Of a DNA stretch of 64,000 nucleotides, positions 1 through 9,841 are shown in pieces. The stretch lies in the NCBI GenBank assembly GCA_934045075.1, contig OW203721.1:24314181-24378180 (forward strand), given 5' to 3'. The position numbers and the translations under genes were made by a program. Every line of letters starts with the position of its first letter. Position 1 is the stretch's first letter. Under the pieces are notes generated by a model, which made no database searches, had not been told where the DNA came from, and worked only from the letters and a program-made list of their open reading frames with translations. The stretch is from Yponomeuta sedellus. Its lineage: Eukaryota > Arthropoda > Insecta > Lepidoptera > Yponomeutidae.

Positions 1-903
1 GCAAGGTGAGGCTGTGAATTAGACAGTAGATGAAAGCGAAGGGAAAATGTTAATTTTTATTTTCTGCCCAGTCCGCATATGCATAGTCGAAGTCTAGAGG
101 ATTTTTTTTGTGTCCGGTGCGCAGGGTGAGCCGGTGAGCTAGACTATCAATAGCCGAACTCGATAAGAAATTTTCTGCTCAATCCGCATAATTGTGCTGC
201 AGTTGTTGTATGAAAGATCCTCACCTTGGACTCAATCGGCTTATTGGCGACTTGCAGTTTTTTTTAAAGTGTGATATGTTGATACCCGAGATTTGCTGAT
301 TTTCGACATCTCGTGTGGTACTGAAGGGGAAGGAACAGGCGAGCTCAGGACTTTAGTAGTGTTTAACGCATAATGCTGCAGTTAAAGCTACCGTTAACGT
401 AAAATGTAAATGGGCCGAATAATTCAGTGTCTATTGATGAATGCATAATATTTTAAGTCGATTCCCGATCAATCGGTCTGACGGAGTTTTAGTCGCCTGA
501 AGTAAGCTGAGGGGTGAAGTTGGTGTGGTCTTGATAGTACCTGAAATTGGGAAGAAAACAAAATTTACAGTTTGGCTCCTTTACCGCCCAAACCCCATTT
601 AAGAGCGAATTTCAAGAGCTTAATAGTGAGAATAAAGTGAAATAAATGAATGGATTGTAATCCGAATAATATACGCAGATTTATTTTTTGATATTTCAGG
701 ATCGAACCATTCATGAGAATGCTATTTATTTAATAGGCTACTTTATACATAAACTAAGATATTAGTTTAAAATATATCTTGCGGACTATTTATCCGTTTC
801 GTTTCGATTTTTGGCGGAGTTTTTACCGCTGGTCGGAGTTACCGTTACTATGAAACTTGTAACGTTCGGGGTTCATGACCTATCAAATAGAGATGAATGT
901 ACA
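1..903. other. AT-rich stretch, nothing identified
   Basis: No open frame of note, RNA gene or recognisable repeat family was seen here. The sequence is AT-rich and low in structure up to the start of the TIR element at about 904. Confidence 0.5.
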
Positions 904-1039
904 AGTCTGTTAGCTTTTAGAATATACCTCGGCTACTATCGGATAGAATCGAATATATTCTTGTAATAGAAATATCGGAACTAATATTACACTTAATTTC
1001 ACATAACAAAACAGTGAAGAAAAGTTTTATACAGAGCAG

Positions 1040-1547
1040 AATAGTAGATTATGCATTAAGGGAATAAAACCATGTATTACGTCATGGGCGGTATATTGAA
1101 CCCTGAGCGGAGCGAAGGACTCCGAGTTAACTCCCGAGCGCAGCGAGGGAGTTAAATTTTAACTCCTGAGCGAAGCGAGGGAGTTATGTAGAGTCCTGAG
1201 TGAAGCCAGGGGTTCATACCGCCCGAGACTAAGACATGTTTTATTCCAGAGGTGAATACTCTACTTTTCACACCATCTGGGAGACAATACAATTTTTCTT
1301 TTTTTTATTGGTGTTTCGCGCGGTCACACGACACAGTAGTTCAGAAAAAAAGAAAAAAGGGGTGAGTTTCGAACAACAATTCGAATTTCGAATTGCAATG
1401 CGGGGCTTCTTCATAGTTTTCATGCGAATTTTGACATTCTAAATTCAAATCACTTTATTCCCTAGGGAAATTCTTCATTATTATTGCCCTCGAGAGACAA
1501 GGCTATGCTTTACGATGATATTTGACGGTACGTAATAAGGCATTGTC
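1040..1547. mobile_element. 508 bp insertion carrying a multi-arm hairpin
   Basis: This segment is absent from the paralogous MITE at 36940-37164 and is flanked by GAGCAG on both sides (1034-1039 and 1548-1553), consistent with a 6 bp target-site duplication. Its main content is the long hairpin at 1061-1247. The remainder is AT-rich and non-coding; a 68-codon open frame beginning at 1236 overlaps the right arm of the hairpin and looks like chance. The family was not recognised. Confidence 0.6.
1061..1247. repeat. Nested inverted repeat (potential cruciform) with GAGCGAAGCGAG-type arms
   Basis: The outer arms GGAATAAAACCATG (1061-1074) and CATGTTTTATTCC (1235-1247) are complementary. The next arms, GGGCGGTATATTGAACCC (from 1086) and GGGGTTCATACCGCCC (1209-1224), also pair. 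Inside lie two further palindromes, each flanked by TTAACTCC/GGAGTTA and centred on GAGCGCAGCGAG and GAGCGAAGCGAG. The DNA or RNA could fold into a stem bearing several side arms. Function unknown. Confidence 0.85.
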
Positions 1548-1645
1548 GAGCAGGAGGTGTGAAAAGTAGTATTACACTCGTGTGCTTTTGAAAAAACCGA
1601 AGCCTACTCTAGAGCCCGAGGTATATTTTAAAAGCTAGCAGACTG

Positions 1646-2500
1646 TAAAGTGTTTGAACCAACCCTATCGGATAGGTATACAGTCCAAATATGGGACTAT
1701 CGCCAGTTTCTGGATTGTTATCTCAATTCGTAAGGCAGTTACAGTTTCTTCGTAACGATAAAATGAACTGAGACATTATATGCGATGATTTGTATTGTAA
1801 CTCTCTACGATACAGATCTGGCAATCGAGAAATTTGTAATGATATTAATCATGTAAATGTAAGGAAATAAAAGAATTAATTACTGTAAGGAAATTACTGT
1901 GAGTACATATTTTTTGTATTTGCGGGACGACTCAGTGTCAATATGAAGGTTTATGAAATGTCGTGGACTGAATGTGTGAATGAGTAAAAGATGCGTTTTG
2001 GATCTTACTTACGATATGACGGGAACAACGGAAAATAATGTTAACGTCTTGCGGTAATGCAAGATCATGCAAATTAAAAAAAAAGCGGTGTAGATATACA
2101 TCCTCTAAAATTTAGATATAGATTAAACCTTTAACGGGCACATTAGTATAAATTTTTCAATGGTTTTGAACTTTATTGCAAAGTTGTGAGGCCGAAGGCC
2201 TAGCCTTGTAAAGTGGGCACGGAAAACCCCGTCGCGGCGCGGTCGAAGGCCGAGCTCCGTTAGGCCGAAGGCTGAGACCATACGTACCAGTGCTAAAGCG
2301 AGATGTGACAAACTGCCGAGGCCGAAGGCCGGGCCCAGGGAAGCGGGCTTGAGTAACCCTGCCTGCGTGACCATGTGACAAATCTATATATAAGTGTCTA
2401 GTGAGGCTCTAGGCTGAGCGCCATGGCGAGCGTACCATTTTTTGCAGTGGGTTGATGTATACATAATGTTTTAAATAGTGAAGGAGTCTTTCTTGAAGTC
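1646..2500. other. Mostly plain AT-rich DNA with one GC-rich block at 2185-2350
   Basis: No gene was recognised. Between 2185 and 2350 the sequence becomes GC-rich and repeats the palindrome GGCCGAAGGCC or near variants about four times (around 2190, 2244, 2262 and 2320). The open frames on the minus strand there are short, rich in R, P and G, and overlap each other, so they are unlikely to be genes. Confidence 0.45.
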
Positions 2501-2502
2501 GA

Positions 2503-2998
2503 CCTCTGTGGACGTGTGTGACGCAGCGGTTTGGCACGCTGACTAAAATCGAAGGTCTCGGGTTCGATCCCCGGCCGGGTCAAACTAGGAAACGAACTTT
2601 TCTAGTTTGCCTCGGGTCTTGGATGTTATCTATGTATTTATTGTATTAAATCTATCGTCTAGTTAGGACGTATAACACAAGTCATTTAGTTGTACTTAGT
2701 ATAGGGCTAACGAGATAATATAATTATATAATTATTCATGGACGTATCACACAGATCTCGTTAGCCCTATACTAAGTACAACTAAATGACTTGTGTTATA
2801 GGTGCTAACTCGACGATAGATTTAACACAATAAATACCTAGATAACATCCAAGACCCGAGACAAACTAGAAAAGTTCGTTTCCTAGTTTGACCCGGCCGG
2901 GGATCGAACCCGAGACCTTCGGTTTTACAGTCAGCGTGCCAAACCGCTGCGCCACCAAGGCCGTCTGTGTAATATGTCCATGAATATTTATTCAGTCT
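2503..2998 (+). mobile_element. tRNA-derived SINE family 1, split by a minus-strand copy of itself
   Basis: The plus copy begins near 2503 with a tRNA-like promoter head (A-box-like GACGCAGCGGTTTGG, B-box GGTTCGATCCC) and runs through the family body (CTCGGGTCTTGGATGTTATC) to about 2717. Its expected 3' end, GTGTAATATGTCCATGAATA, reappears only at 2978-2998. A minus-strand copy of the same family lies between. The full-length reference copies are at 31459-31690 and 57888-58145. Confidence 0.85.
2734..2972 (-). mobile_element. SINE family 1, minus-strand copy nested in its sister
   Basis: Read on the minus strand this is a nearly complete family-1 SINE: a GGTGGCGCAGCGGTTTGGCA head, B-box GGTTCGATCCC, the CTCGGGTCTTGGATGTTATC body and the ATATGTCCATGAAT tail. 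It interrupts the plus copy at the point where that copy reads ...CTAACGAGAT and resumes with CTGTGTAATATG, so it was inserted later. The two copies together form a roughly 200 bp inverted repeat. Confidence 0.85.
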
Positions 2999-3643
2999 TT
3001 GTTGAAGTGTTATTTGTATGAAATGTCATGTCGTGTATTGTTTTAGGGTTGCGTACACAAATGGTGCCACCGGGACTCCATGCCTAAGCCTGCGACGTCG
3101 GTCTGTCTGACCAATAAAGGTCTTTGTCCCTCGAACCGCATTTGGTAGCCAGTTGATAAATTTATAGTATAATTATGTTTTATTATGGCGGATTGTCATA
3201 AATGAAACCATTCGGCTTTAAATATTCCATGTCTGACATATCTAGAGCTGTATTTTTGCAAATTCCGAGACATATATAGTTGTTTGACCCATAGATTATA
3301 TTTGACCCAATTGCTCTGGACTTCCGGCCATCTGGTAATCAACCTTATAGGACCCTCGCTTATTCCCTATACATCTGTAATTTCATATGAGCCTGGTACT
3401 TAATCCAAAACGGTCGGATTTTGAATTTATATAGGTACATAACTTTTAGCAGAATTTTGTTGAGTGAAAAATATCACTTTAAAATTATATTAAAAATTAT
3501 ATATAAGGCAACAAATAATATACATCTGCGTTGCGCGTTTAATGTTTTTTTATTTTTATCATTATGACAAATCTTGCTTAAAATTATTATGAAATGTTCA
3601 TTATAACAAATTTTGCTTAAAGTTATGTACCTATGTTATAAAT
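2999..3643. other. AT-rich stretch, nothing identified
   Basis: No open frame above background and no recognised repeat. There is a weak local duplication of an AAATTTTGCTTAAA-type motif at about 3570-3620. Confidence 0.4.
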
Positions 3644-3752
3644 TCTTCTTCTTCAGGCTATATTATGTAGTCCACTGCTGGACATAGCTCTCCCCTAATG
3701 AGCGCCATAGCGCCCTGTCTTCAGCTTGCCGCATCCAGCATCTGCCTGCAGT
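3644..3752 (-). mobile_element. 3' fragment of a LINE-like family with a GAAGAAGAA tail
   Basis: The block reads TTCTTCTTCAGGCTATATTA, then CCACTGCTGGACATAGC and CCCCTAATGAGCGC. It is the reverse complement of the 3' ends seen at 4955-5062 and 61692-61822, and close to the minus copy at 32608-32770. In family orientation it ends with CAGCAGTGGACTAATATAGC and an A/G-rich tail, like the 3' ends of 5'-truncated non-LTR elements. Confidence 0.65.
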
Positions 3753-3807
3753 TATAAATTCATAATGAAAAAATTATAGCAATTTTTAACTGGCACAGGT
3801 TTTGTAA

Positions 3808-4060
3808 AGCGGTGGTAACGCAGCAGTAGAACGCTAGCCTCGCATTCGGGAGGTCGTAGGTTCGATCACCCTCCCACTTGTCTCTGGTACAAGATATTTG
3901 CGAAGTTATAGTAGCGACACCACCCCGCGCCTGAAATTCTCCGGTGGGCACGCGTGCTAATTAAGCCCATACTGTTTCTTTGTGAGAAGGTCTGTGCCCT
4001 TATTCTAAGTCCAGTACATGGCTCTGCCGTGGGACGTATATTATAGGCTACATAGAAAAG
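3808..4060 (+). mobile_element. tRNA-derived SINE family 2 (GCGGTGGTA head)
   Basis: The head carries GCGGTGGTAACGCAGCAGTA and a B-box-like GGTTCGATCACCC. The body contains GGTGGGCACGCGTGCTAATT, AAGCCCATACT, GAGAAGGTCTGTGCC and GTGGGACGTATATTATAGGC. Related heads lie at 6525, 57697 and 63815, and body-only pieces at about 12270, 38065 and 47905. It is flanked by ordinary AT-rich DNA. Confidence 0.75.
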
Positions 4061-4271
4061 GTTGTAAGGCAATTAAAAACTTGGGCAATTTAAAAAAAGG
4101 CACATTAGAAGGTGTGTCCAATAAAGTTGGGGGTTTTACAAAAACTTCTAAAAATAAGTAGGGTTCTGTTTGTCAGTGTGTGTAAATATGTATATACGTA
4201 TCTAGTTATCCCTATTGTACCGACGGGAATACAATGACAGACAACTTGTTGGTGATAATTGTGAAGTCTCT

Positions 4272-4650
4272 TTAAGGCGCTTAGGGGCGTTAAGTGGAAT
4301 GGCATGGTGGAATGGAATAAAAATCATAAATTGTTTTATAATACTTTTTTTTTTTAAAAAGTTAGCATTGAAAATATTAATATCTGTGATAACTACTTTT
4401 AGAACATAAAGCCTAGAATGTAGTACTCATATCCTAGGACTTAGATCGATTTCCGCTAAAATCGACCGTTTTTGGCGGAAATCGATTAAAATCCTAGATT
4501 GTTGATCCTAGGTTCGAGACTGTAGGCTCTAAAAATAGTTGTCACAGTTGTTAAGATTTCTCATGTTCACTTTTAGATAAAAACATTATAAAACAAGTTA
4601 TGATTTTTATTCCATTGGTGGCGCTAGGTAGCACCCCGAACCACCTTATC
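4272..4650. mobile_element. TTAA-ended foldback MITE, copy 1
   Basis: The element is one long imperfect palindrome. It starts TTTAAGGCGCTTAGGGGCG and ends ...GGTGGCGCTAGGTAGCACC followed by CCACCTTA. The halves repeat TGGAATAAAAATCATAA and TTATGATTTTTATTCCA, with a centre of CGATTTCCGC and GGCGGAAATCG. Related copies were seen across the window. The TTAA at the ends suggests a piggyBac-type target site; this is an inference from the ends only. Confidence 0.8.
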
Positions 4651-4894
4651 GACAAATAATAAAATCAGGCCGAATGTATAACCCTATTCCAGCAGGTGAT
4701 ATAGTTCCCACAATAAATTGAACCTTATCTCTTTGAAATAAGGCCCAAAATTAATGGAAAATTTATACTAGTGGTGCCCGTTGAAGGGCTTAACTCTATG
4801 TCATACTTTGACATGAATATTCTTGAATGCTGAAGGTGAAAAAGATAGTTTATTTGATTTTTCTAATTATCCGTGCTGCTTCCAGGATACATAC

Positions 4895-5185
4895 AATTTT
4901 AAACTTTCACGACTTGTACACATAGTTAGAATATTTTCGGGGCTTAATCGCGTATTATGGGCATTACCCCCCATTGATGGCACAACTTTGCGCTGTGGCG
5001 CTCATTAGGGGAGGGCTATGTCCAGCAGTGGACTAATATAGCCTGAAGAAGAAAAAGAAGAGAATCGCGTAGTAATTTATTGCTATTTTACCTCGACGTT
5101 TCGACGACGTTACAGCCGTCGTGGTCACGAGAAGATAAATTACTACGCTATTAAGCCCCGAAAATATTCTAACTATACATACAAT
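4895..5185. mobile_element. Foldback element with TAGTTAGAATATTTTCGGGG ends, copy 1
   Basis: Left end ACATAGTTAGAATATTTTCG and right end CGAAAATATTCTAACTATAC are inverted repeats. They continue inward as GGGGCTTAATCGCGTA and GCTATTAAGCCCC. The interior has ACCTCGACGTTTCGACGACG and a CGTGGTCACGAG block shared with the copy at 40620-40905. A LINE 3' fragment (4955-5062) is inserted in the left arm. Confidence 0.75.
4955..5062 (+). mobile_element. 5'-truncated LINE-like 3' end with 9 bp target-site duplication
   Basis: The insert contains GGCGCTCATTAGGGGAGGGC, CAGCAGTGGACTAATATAGC and an A/G-rich tail of GAAGAAGAAAAAGAAG type. It is bounded by AATCGCGTA on both sides (4946-4954 and 5063-5071), inside the foldback element at 4895-5185. 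This pins both ends of the fragment and shows that the GAAGAA tail is the true 3' end. Only the terminal 108 bp of the parent element is present. Confidence 0.8.
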
Positions 5186-5242
5186 TGTTAGGTAATGGTT
5201 GATAAAACTTAATTAGAGTCGTCAACACTTGAGTTTTTACTT

Positions 5243-5607
5243 TAAGGTGTTTCGGGGGGCCAACTAGCGCCCCCAATGGAATAAAAATCATAACTTGTAT
5301 TAAAATACGTTTTTATCTAAAAGTTAAGAGTGAAATCTTAACAACTGTGACAACTATTTTTAGAGCCTACAGTCTAGAACCTAGGATCAACAGTCTAGGA
5401 CTTAAAAGTCCTAGGACTTAAAAGTCCTAGGACTTAAAAGTCCTAGGATGTTAATACTACATTCTAGGCTATATGTTCTAAAAATAGTTATTACAGATAT
5501 AAAGATTTTTGATTTTTACTTTTTGAAAAAAAAAACGTGTTAAAAGACAAGTTATGATTTTTATTCCATTGGTGGCGCTTGTTAGCGCCCCTAATTAGAG
5601 CGCCTTA
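5243..5607. mobile_element. TTAA-ended foldback MITE, copy 2, with tandem palindromic centre
   Basis: Starts TTTAAGGTGTTTCGGGGGGC, continues with TGGAATAAAAATCATAACTT, and ends with TTGGTGGCGCTTGTTAGCGC and GCGCCTTAA. Instead of the usual CGATTTCCGC centre it has three tandem copies of the 16 bp palindromic unit CTAGGACTTAAAAGTC (about 5396-5453). Confidence 0.8.
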
Positions 5608-5884
5608 ATCAACATCCGCTTATTACTATTGTTGACATTTTTTTATGTTTACTGTTACAGGTTATTGATATAATGTTCATGAAATATGTTTGTATGAATG
5701 TTGTAAATAGAATATTTTAACTTATAAATTTTAAGTTTAGTTTTGTTCCATTAATAGTTTGATTTATTCTTACCGGAAGGCTGTGCTTTTTGATATAAAG
5801 GAACCATAATTATTTTATTGAAATGATTCCATTTTGTATAAAACTTTTACGTATTTAAGTTAAATGCGACATTTTATTATTATT

Positions 5885-6022
5885 TATAGATTGATAAATT
5901 AGAGCGTCTTGTATTACACAACAATGTCCCAGGCACAGCAGCGTCCGAGTGGTCTCTTCGCCCGCCTAGTGTGAGTGTAGGTGCCACTGGACGCTGCGTA
6001 AATCATCTAATTACGTAGATGC
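5885..6022 (-). mobile_element. Repeat family D (ACAGCGTCCAGTGGCA), minus-strand copy
   Basis: The reverse complement carries GCATCTACGTAATTAGATGA, TTACGCAGCGTCCAGTGGCA and the CACTCACACTAG block seen at 45940-46140, 55395-55480 and, diverged, at 43835-44235. It is a short interspersed repeat of unknown class. Confidence 0.65.
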
Positions 6023-6520
6023 AAAAGCCAAAGTTTTTATTTTGAATTATATGATTGTGTCGGTTAGTAGAATTTTGCGTGGAATTTAGTTAATGGAAGC
6101 AAGAACATATTGTAAGAAATAAATTGGGCTTTGGAGAAGACTTCCAGATGTATAAGTATATCAAAACACTGTCGAAAGATTTCTGTTCACTCTTGACGTT
6201 AAATTGTTCAAAATGGCGTTACAATTAATTGCGATGTGTCAGAAATAACGACTTAATAAACGATACTACAAATAGACATTATACGTATTGAAATCTTAGA
6301 AATACTAAAGGCATATTCTGGCAAAATCATTCAATAAAAGCAAACAATTGTAACGCAATTGGGCTAAATCTGCGTCGAGAGAAAGGGGGCTGATCAATAA
6401 ATTAATTTTACATCGATTTTAGTCATAATTATATGTAAGCAGACGCTTTACAGCCTAACAGTTTTCTTCCGCTGACGATTTTGATTCAGTTGTTCAGACC
6501 TTATTTTGCATACCTTAGCT
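6023..6520. other. AT-rich stretch, nothing identified
   Basis: No coding signal and no shared repeat was recognised between the family D copy and the SINE at 6525. Confidence 0.4.
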
Positions 6521-6524
6521 TTTT

Positions 6525-6660
6525 TTAGAGCGGTGGTAGTGGAACGGTGTTGAACGTCGGCTCTTCAAATGGGAGGTTGTGGGTTCAAATCCCGGCATGT
6601 ACCAATGACTTTGTTTTCTAAGTTATGTACAATTGTGAAGTTATAGTAGGACTTTGGAAA
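6525..6660 (+). mobile_element. tRNA-derived SINE family 2, 5' part
   Basis: The tRNA-like head contains GAGCGGTGGTAGTGGAACGG and the B-box GGGTTCAAATCCCGGCATGT. The family sequence ACCAATGACTTTGTTTTCTA follows, then AAGTTATAGTAG. The body found in other copies is missing, so this copy is 3'-truncated or decayed. Confidence 0.75.
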
Positions 6661-7008
6661 AGGTTGTTAATAGTACATTGTTAACCTAGGGGTGAAACTA
6701 ACTTATTTAGTCCCGAGACTAGTTCAAGTACCACTAGATCGACGGATTATTAAGTAATCATTCCATGATGTGTTGTGTGTAAATATATAAACTAAAAGAG
6801 AATTCGAAACTCTGGTTACAGTACAAAACAGGGGTAGGGACTATATTTCTTCGCACGTTATACAAAGTGTAATTTGTAGATATATTTTTTATCGACACTA
6901 CAACAGCGCTACTTCCAGATATTTCAAAGAAGTTGAAATGTAGAACCTAACTGCAAAGTAGGTAGTCGGGGCTGTAAGTGATGCAATTTGCTTAAGCCAG
7001 ATGTCGCT

Positions 7009-7180
7009 GCCTGTACGTAATACAGAGAATAGTGTAAAGAGGTTCGAAATTTCACTGATGCCGGTGAGTCGCCCATTGGCTCAATTGGTAGAGCGCTGGC
7101 ACGGATAGCCAGAGGTTGCGGGTTCGAATCCCGGCATGGGTGAAATTTTTAGCCTCTAAATAGGTTTTTAAATTTGTCCT
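7009..7180 (+). mobile_element. tRNA-like SINE family 3, copy 1
   Basis: Positions 7071-7142 look like a whole tRNA: acceptor GCCCATT pairing with CATGGGT, D-arm GCTCAATTGGTAGAGC, anticodon stem CTGGC/GCCAG and T-arm GGGTTCGAATCCC. The anticodon loop ACGGATA has C where tRNAs have U33, and the same 60 bp upstream sequence (CTGCCTGTACGTAATACAGA) precedes the copy at 14911. It is therefore a repeat with an embedded tRNA pseudogene, not a working tRNA. Confidence 0.75.
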
Positions 7181-7699
7181 TAGCACGGGTTAGTGCATTA
7201 AAAATAAAAATAGTATAAGTTGAAATGCTTCAGCGAAGGACCAAAACAACGGCTGTAAAGCGTCTGTACGCAGGGTTGATAAAAGTCATGTACATATTTT
7301 TAAATAATATATAAATTATCGGATTTTTATGATAAGATCGCATGTTTTTGCAATTTTAACATTAACATCTTAATTTATTTTTACACACAGTCATTTAAAA
7401 AACATATATTTTTTTTTAATGGTGTTTTTAAAAGGTTTTCATATGTCATAGTTCGCAAAAAATAACTCTTATTTTTGTCATAATTATTTAACAAATATTT
7501 ACACGGGAAATAAAATAGACTTAATTAGGGTTTCACTCCAATCACCGTCATTCACAAACTCACAAATATTATGTTTTTGTCGATCTGACTTTAAATTCCT
7601 TTATATAAATCAGAGAAATAGGTGCAACTAACATTAACACAGTAAAGATTAATTACTCCTACCAAAAATAAACCGACAACATAATACAACAATAAACAA
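7181..7699. other. AT-rich stretch, nothing identified
   Basis: No coding signal. The first 30 bases (CCTTAGCACGGGTTAGTGCA region) may be the tail of the SINE just upstream, because the minus copy at 10715 has a related block. Confidence 0.35.
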
Positions 7700-7965
7700 C
7701 ATAAAAGTATTGTATAGAATCAGGCGTTACTTTGCGGCAATCCATAATAGCATTAAAATTACTTTGCTAAATTCCGCCAAAAATCCCACAAGCACCATGC
7801 GGCTAGTTAATGCACCGACCTCCCTCCCACTTTTTCAAGCAGAAGCAAGACACGAACACACCATCACCGACTCTTACTTGTGTGAGAAAATACGCGACGC
7901 GTTTCGCCTCTAACACGAGGCATCGTCAGGCTCACAGCATAGAAGTAAAGAAAATAATCAAAAAT
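7700..7965. repeat. Interspersed repeat (TCAGGCGTTACTTTGCGG), copy 1
   Basis: Shares ATCAGGCGTTAC-TTGCGG, AATCCATAATA, AATTCCGCCAAAAA, CATGCGG and CCTCCCTCCCACTTTTT with 20322-20515. It continues with a segment rich in CACGAACACACC and TTCGCCTCTAACACGAGG that has no counterpart in the second copy. The class is unknown. A 67-codon open frame lies over it but resembles no family I know. Confidence 0.6.
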
Positions 7966-7971
7966 GCCGCC

Positions 7972-8289
7972 CAGAGTGCTTAGTGCGAGTTTTTTAACGA
8001 CTCGATCGCGTTAACGTAAACTCATATTTCTATGGCATCGAGGAAGCGCCACCTAGCGACAAGTATGGAAATTAAAATTGCTGAGTGCGATTTGTAATGG
8101 TTTACGTTGAGAAGTGAACACGTTTACCAGCCAAAACACGAATAAACGCGAGTGCGAGTTGGACTGTGACAGCGTTTTGCCAGTTCGAACGGTTAACTTA
8201 CTCATACTCACTACTCAATGCTCGATTAACGCGGTAGTAAAGTTATTCGATTGGATCTGTCAAACTCGCACTAAGCACTCTGTACAGTC
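7972..8289. mobile_element. TIR MITE (CAGAGTGCTTAGTGCGAG), copy 1
   Basis: Left end CAGAGTGCTTAGTGCGAGTT and right end AAACTCGCACTAAGCACTCT are inverted repeats, with sub-terminal ACTCGATCGCGTTAAC on the left and GCTCGATTAACGCGG on the right. Internal sequence GGAAGCGCCACCTAGCGACA recurs in the truncated copy at 55033. A CAG start is also seen in hAT-type ends, but no clear 8 bp target duplication was found. Confidence 0.75.
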
Positions 8290-8382
8290 AGTCTTGTAAT
8301 TTGGTGAGCTCAGTTTTTTCAAAGGAAGAATTTGTGCATTTCGGGGGATTACCGAACTCTCTAGGTAGACATAGGGCGATTG

Positions 8383-8828
8383 GGCACTACAAGGAATTTT
8401 ACTGTCCGGCAGTCCGATTTTTTACGGTCCGATATCTCACGCCATGTAATGTATATACTAGTTTGTGCACTATACGTAATTTTACCGTCCGACATTTTAC
8501 TTTTCCCCATTCCGAAACGGTTTTTTCCGGTCCAAAATGACAGAAATGAAAAACGTGTTTATGCGTGTGCACTCAGAACAATAATTGTTCTGAGACGTTT
8601 TGTAACTTCCTAACATAGTCGGGTTGTAGTCAGGTTGTACCGCCATTAAAATTTACGGGCGTTTCGTACATTGCTTTTTTCTTTTGAAGTTTCGCCAGAC
8701 TGCTCTAAACTGAGGCGTATCATCCGAGTAAAGACGGACAAGTGCACAAGCCAATCATCCGTTTTTTTCATGCCACTTTGGACCGTGAAAAATCGGATGT
8801 TCGGACAGTAAAATTCCTTGTGCACTAC
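8383..8828. mobile_element. TIR element with GGAATTTTACTGTCCG ends
   Basis: Left CAAGGAATTTTACTGTCCGG, then CAGTCCGATTTTTTACGG. Right CGGACAGTAAAATTCCTTG, preceded by CCGTGAAAAATCGGATG. The inverted repeats are about 45 bp. The interior repeats TTTTACCGTCCG and CCGGTCC motifs. No protein domain was recognised, so it appears non-autonomous. Confidence 0.7.
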
Positions 8829-9840
8829 AAGGAATAAAAAAAATTAAAAAAAGGTTGAGTAAAAAGTATTTATTCAAAAAATTAATTTAAAAAAAAAATT
8901 ATTAGGTGTTTTAAACAACATCAACCCTGGCTGTTGGTAAACTGTGTATATTATTGTCAAAACGTGCCATTTCCGATACATCGTTTCAATTTGAAGTCGA
9001 GTCGAAATCACAATGTCTTTTAAATGCGGCCAAGTAAACTCCCATTTTTTTCCGTAGAATTCTGACATTTCATAAGTGTTGCTACTATGTGATTGTGTTG
9101 TGTGAACTTGTGTGGAAGTTGTTTTTATTATTATTAAAAAAGCTCTTCACCGAAAAAGGGAAATATTCGACCCATTTGGTAATAAACAAAATTTGTCTTT
9201 GTCTTTGTCAACAAGAAATAAAATCCTGGATATCATTACCTATATGTTCAACATACAAAAGCCAAGAGATTGTAGCTGTCAGAATTCTACAGAATAAAAA
9301 ATCTAAGTATACTCGCATTATATTAATATCATCCTCGCTGCACTACTGAAATCTAACTCCATTGCAATCCAATCAACATTGCTCCATTTTGTAACAATAA
9401 TGACATAAATAGTGTGTTACTGCGTGTGAAGTATATTTATTTAAATTTGTATAGGTATTGTGTTTTATCACGTCGCGCAGAAATATATGTTTTCTATATT
9501 GTGTTAAAATATTTGTCATATAAGTTTTCGGGATATGGATAACATTCAGTTATGCAACTCTGAAATATTTCTTAAATACTTATGTAAATAAATATGTCAT
9601 AAACAACAGAATGTGGGCTGCTGAATTGTGCAGTTTGTGAAATAAAACTGACGGGTATATGTACTAGCTTAAATTTAAGATTTAAATCTGTACCAAATTT
9701 AATTTAATTTTATTACGATCCTTACTGTAATTGTTGATTTTATGACTTTGTAAAAGTATATAAATTTACTGTCGCCATAAAGCTTAATTAATATTTGTTT
9801 TTGTTACTTGCCATACAATTTAAGTGCGTTATTGTTTTTC
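8829..9840. other. AT-rich stretch, nothing identified
   Basis: Two overlapping small open frames near 9089-9349 have no recognisable domain and no splice context. No repeat shared with the rest of the window was seen. Confidence 0.4.
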
Positions 9841-9841
9841 G

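Larger units (their letters stand above)
904..1645. mobile_element. Short TIR element (MITE), copy 1, split by a later insertion
   Basis: The ends are inverted repeats: AGTCTGTTAGCTTTTAGAAT at the left, and the right end reads ...AAAAGCTAGCAGACT. Both are followed inward by a CCTCGG/CCGAGG block. The interior matches the uninterrupted copy at 36940-37164 (CGGATAGAATCGAAT, then GTGAAGAAAAGTTTTATACA, then AGTAGTATTACACTCGTGTG). Copy 1 is about 740 bp rather than about 225 bp because a 508 bp segment sits inside it. It is a non-autonomous DNA transposon; its superfamily is not known. Confidence 0.75.

Noticed and set aside
7071..7142. Possible tRNA gene
   Set aside because: Good cloverleaf arms, but C at position 33, an unusual anticodon loop and an identical repeat context at 14911 indicate a tRNA-derived repeat.
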